A stretch of DNA of 8,023 nucleotides. It comes from CAYQAJ01 sp964415245. GTDB taxonomy: Bacteria; Planctomycetota; Planctomycetia; Pirellulales; Pirellulaceae. The stretch spans positions 1 to 8,023 of the forward strand of contig CAYQAJ010000237.1 in assembly GCA_964415245.1 (NCBI GenBank), given 5' to 3'. The position numbers and the translations under genes are program-made. This document shows positions 7,339-8,023 of this stretch, piece after piece (positions within the stretch are counted from its first letter, which is position 1; the number at the start of each line of letters is the position of its first letter). The notes below the pieces were generated by a model. It searched no databases and had not been told where the DNA came from. It saw nothing but the letters and a program-made list of their open reading frames with translations.

Positions 7339-7917
7339 GGTTTCCTTGCCGTAGTAATGATAGCCCTGAATCTCGATAACCCATCCACGTTCGTCAGGTT
7401 CGTTCGGGAGCACACCCTCGATTGCTTTGTTGAATTCGTTGCGCAGTCGTTCCGAGTTGGCGCGTGATTCCGCAGGCCTAAGAAGTTCGATGATTTGGGC
7501 GATTGAAAGCGTTGACAGGGATGCGTCGAGATTGATCGCGCTAAAGTCAAGAGCTTTGTGGAGTTGTTTCAGCGTTTCACCGATGGCACTGCAAGCCATG
7601 GGATGAAGTGTGAAATTGATCGCCGCATATTTCCCTTCGCGATCCAACTTGAGTATCTTTATCTGCGCGACATCCACGGCCCCTTGTTCAGAGATGACAC
7701 TCAACATCGTGGGCACTCGCTGAACAGGGAAGCGTTCGATGTCAATCGACAGGACAACGCTGTCCTGCATAGCAGCCCTGCGAATTGTCAACGTCGGCTG
7801 GGCACTCCACTCGAACATGATCCGAAACTCCGCTGACTCCTCAGCGGAGCCAGTGTCCGCCATGAGCACGATCGCGCCAGTCATGACAAGGCTTGAGAAA
7901 ACATGAAGAAGTCTCAT
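7333..7917 (-). CDS. exported protein of unknown function, 194 aa
   Basis: The N terminus MRLLHVFSSLVMTGAIVLMADTGSA looks like a Sec signal peptide, with likely cleavage after residue 25 before EES. The mature part is about 169 aa, first strand-rich (FRIMFEWSAQPTLTIRR, DSVVLSIDIERFPVQRVP), then helical (ETLKQLHKALDFSAI, TLSIAQIIELLRPAESRANSERLR). It ends in GWVIEIQGYHYYGKETK. I do not recognise a family; the GYHYY-type ending is a pattern I associate loosely with planctomycete secreted proteins. The frame is open to a GTG at 7938, but AGAGGAG (plus 7924-7930) is placed 6 bases before the ATG at 7917 and decides the start. The stop TAA is shared with the attC R'' box. Confidence 0.75.
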
Positions 7918-7923
7918 TTGCAT

Positions 7924-7930
7924 CTCCTCT
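7924..7930 (-). promoter_or_regulatory. ribosome-binding site of the exported protein gene
   Basis: AGAGGAG on the minus strand, 6 bases before the ATG at 7917. It rules out the adjoining ATG at 7923 (no spacing) and the upstream GTG at 7938, and places the signal peptide at the N terminus. Confidence 0.75.
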
Positions 7931-7943
7931 GTGAACACGGGCC

Positions 7944-8023
7944 AAATAACTATGTAATTCTGCCGCCAGGAAGCACCGTCGTAATTCGTTACGATGGCGA
8001 CTCCGGCGTGATAACACGCGGTC
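7944..8023 (-). other. partial attC site of a further upstream cassette
   Basis: The R' box GTTATTT (plus 7944-7950) is secure because it forms the 5' end of cassette 4. To its right the minus strand has a GGCGGC segment (plus 7969-7974) and an apical hairpin CGTAA-CGAA-TTACG with imperfect extension (about 7979-8000). It also has a CGGAG element (plus 8003-8007) of the kind found in the left arms of the sister sites. A site of about 90 bp would end around 8033, just outside the window. The R'' box and full pairing cannot be checked here. Confidence 0.45.

Noticed and set aside
7903..8023. Plus-strand open frame with a protein-like ending (VILPPGSTVVIRYDGDSG)
   Set aside because: Its beginning is antisense to a signal peptide with a good ribosome-binding site, and the rest overlaps the predicted attC hairpin, where palindromic sequence gives plausible frames on both strands. 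It could be reconsidered if the contig continues the frame beyond 8023.

Overview
The window looks like planctomycete DNA, probably Pirellulales-like. Three things point that way: GC-rich core genes, short REP-like palindromes of the form GTCGCCTCTCGCTCCGCG between genes, and the style of the attC sites. This assignment is an inference from style; there is no rRNA or marker gene to confirm it. The sequence has a 100-base assembly gap (3659-3758).

Left part (1-4754) is GC-rich, chromosomal-type DNA. It holds the 3' portion of a MacB/FtsX-type ABC transporter permease (+), a convergent bioF gene for 8-amino-7-oxononanoate synthase (biotin synthesis, -), and, divergent from bioF, the 5' part of a prenyltransferase/squalene-cyclase-like alpha-barrel protein (+). 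After the assembly gap comes most of a DUF362 protein (+). Copies of the same 18-base REP-like sequence lie on both sides of bioF.

Right part (about 4954-8023) is visibly less GC-rich. I read it as the distal end of an integron gene-cassette array transcribed on the minus strand. Four consecutive cassettes can be delimited, each with one gene followed by an attC site: (1) a 149-aa unknown protein, (2) a DUF998 six-helix membrane protein, (3) a RibD_C/dihydrofolate-reductase-like protein, and (4) a 194-aa exported protein of unknown function. The evidence is structural. Each attC is an imperfect palindrome with R''/R' boxes, and its left arm (in cassette orientation) carries unpaired extrahelical bases. 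For all four cassettes, the 5' end matches the reverse complement of that cassette's own 3' R'' box (7 to 13 bases), as expected if each was once a circle. Cassette orientation puts attI and the integrase gene to the right of the window. The last attC, at 4948-5038, abuts the core region, so the window shows the old, distal end of the array.

The most striking feature is the attC between cassettes 1 and 2. It is 265 bp instead of about 90 bp because a 166-bp MITE-like element sits in its apical loop. The element has 26-bp terminal inverted repeats (24/26 identical) and flanking 9-bp direct repeats (8/9 identical). Removing the element and one direct repeat gives a 90-bp attC, the same size as its neighbours (90 and 91 bp). 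The hairpin stem is intact, so the site may still be usable by an integron integrase.
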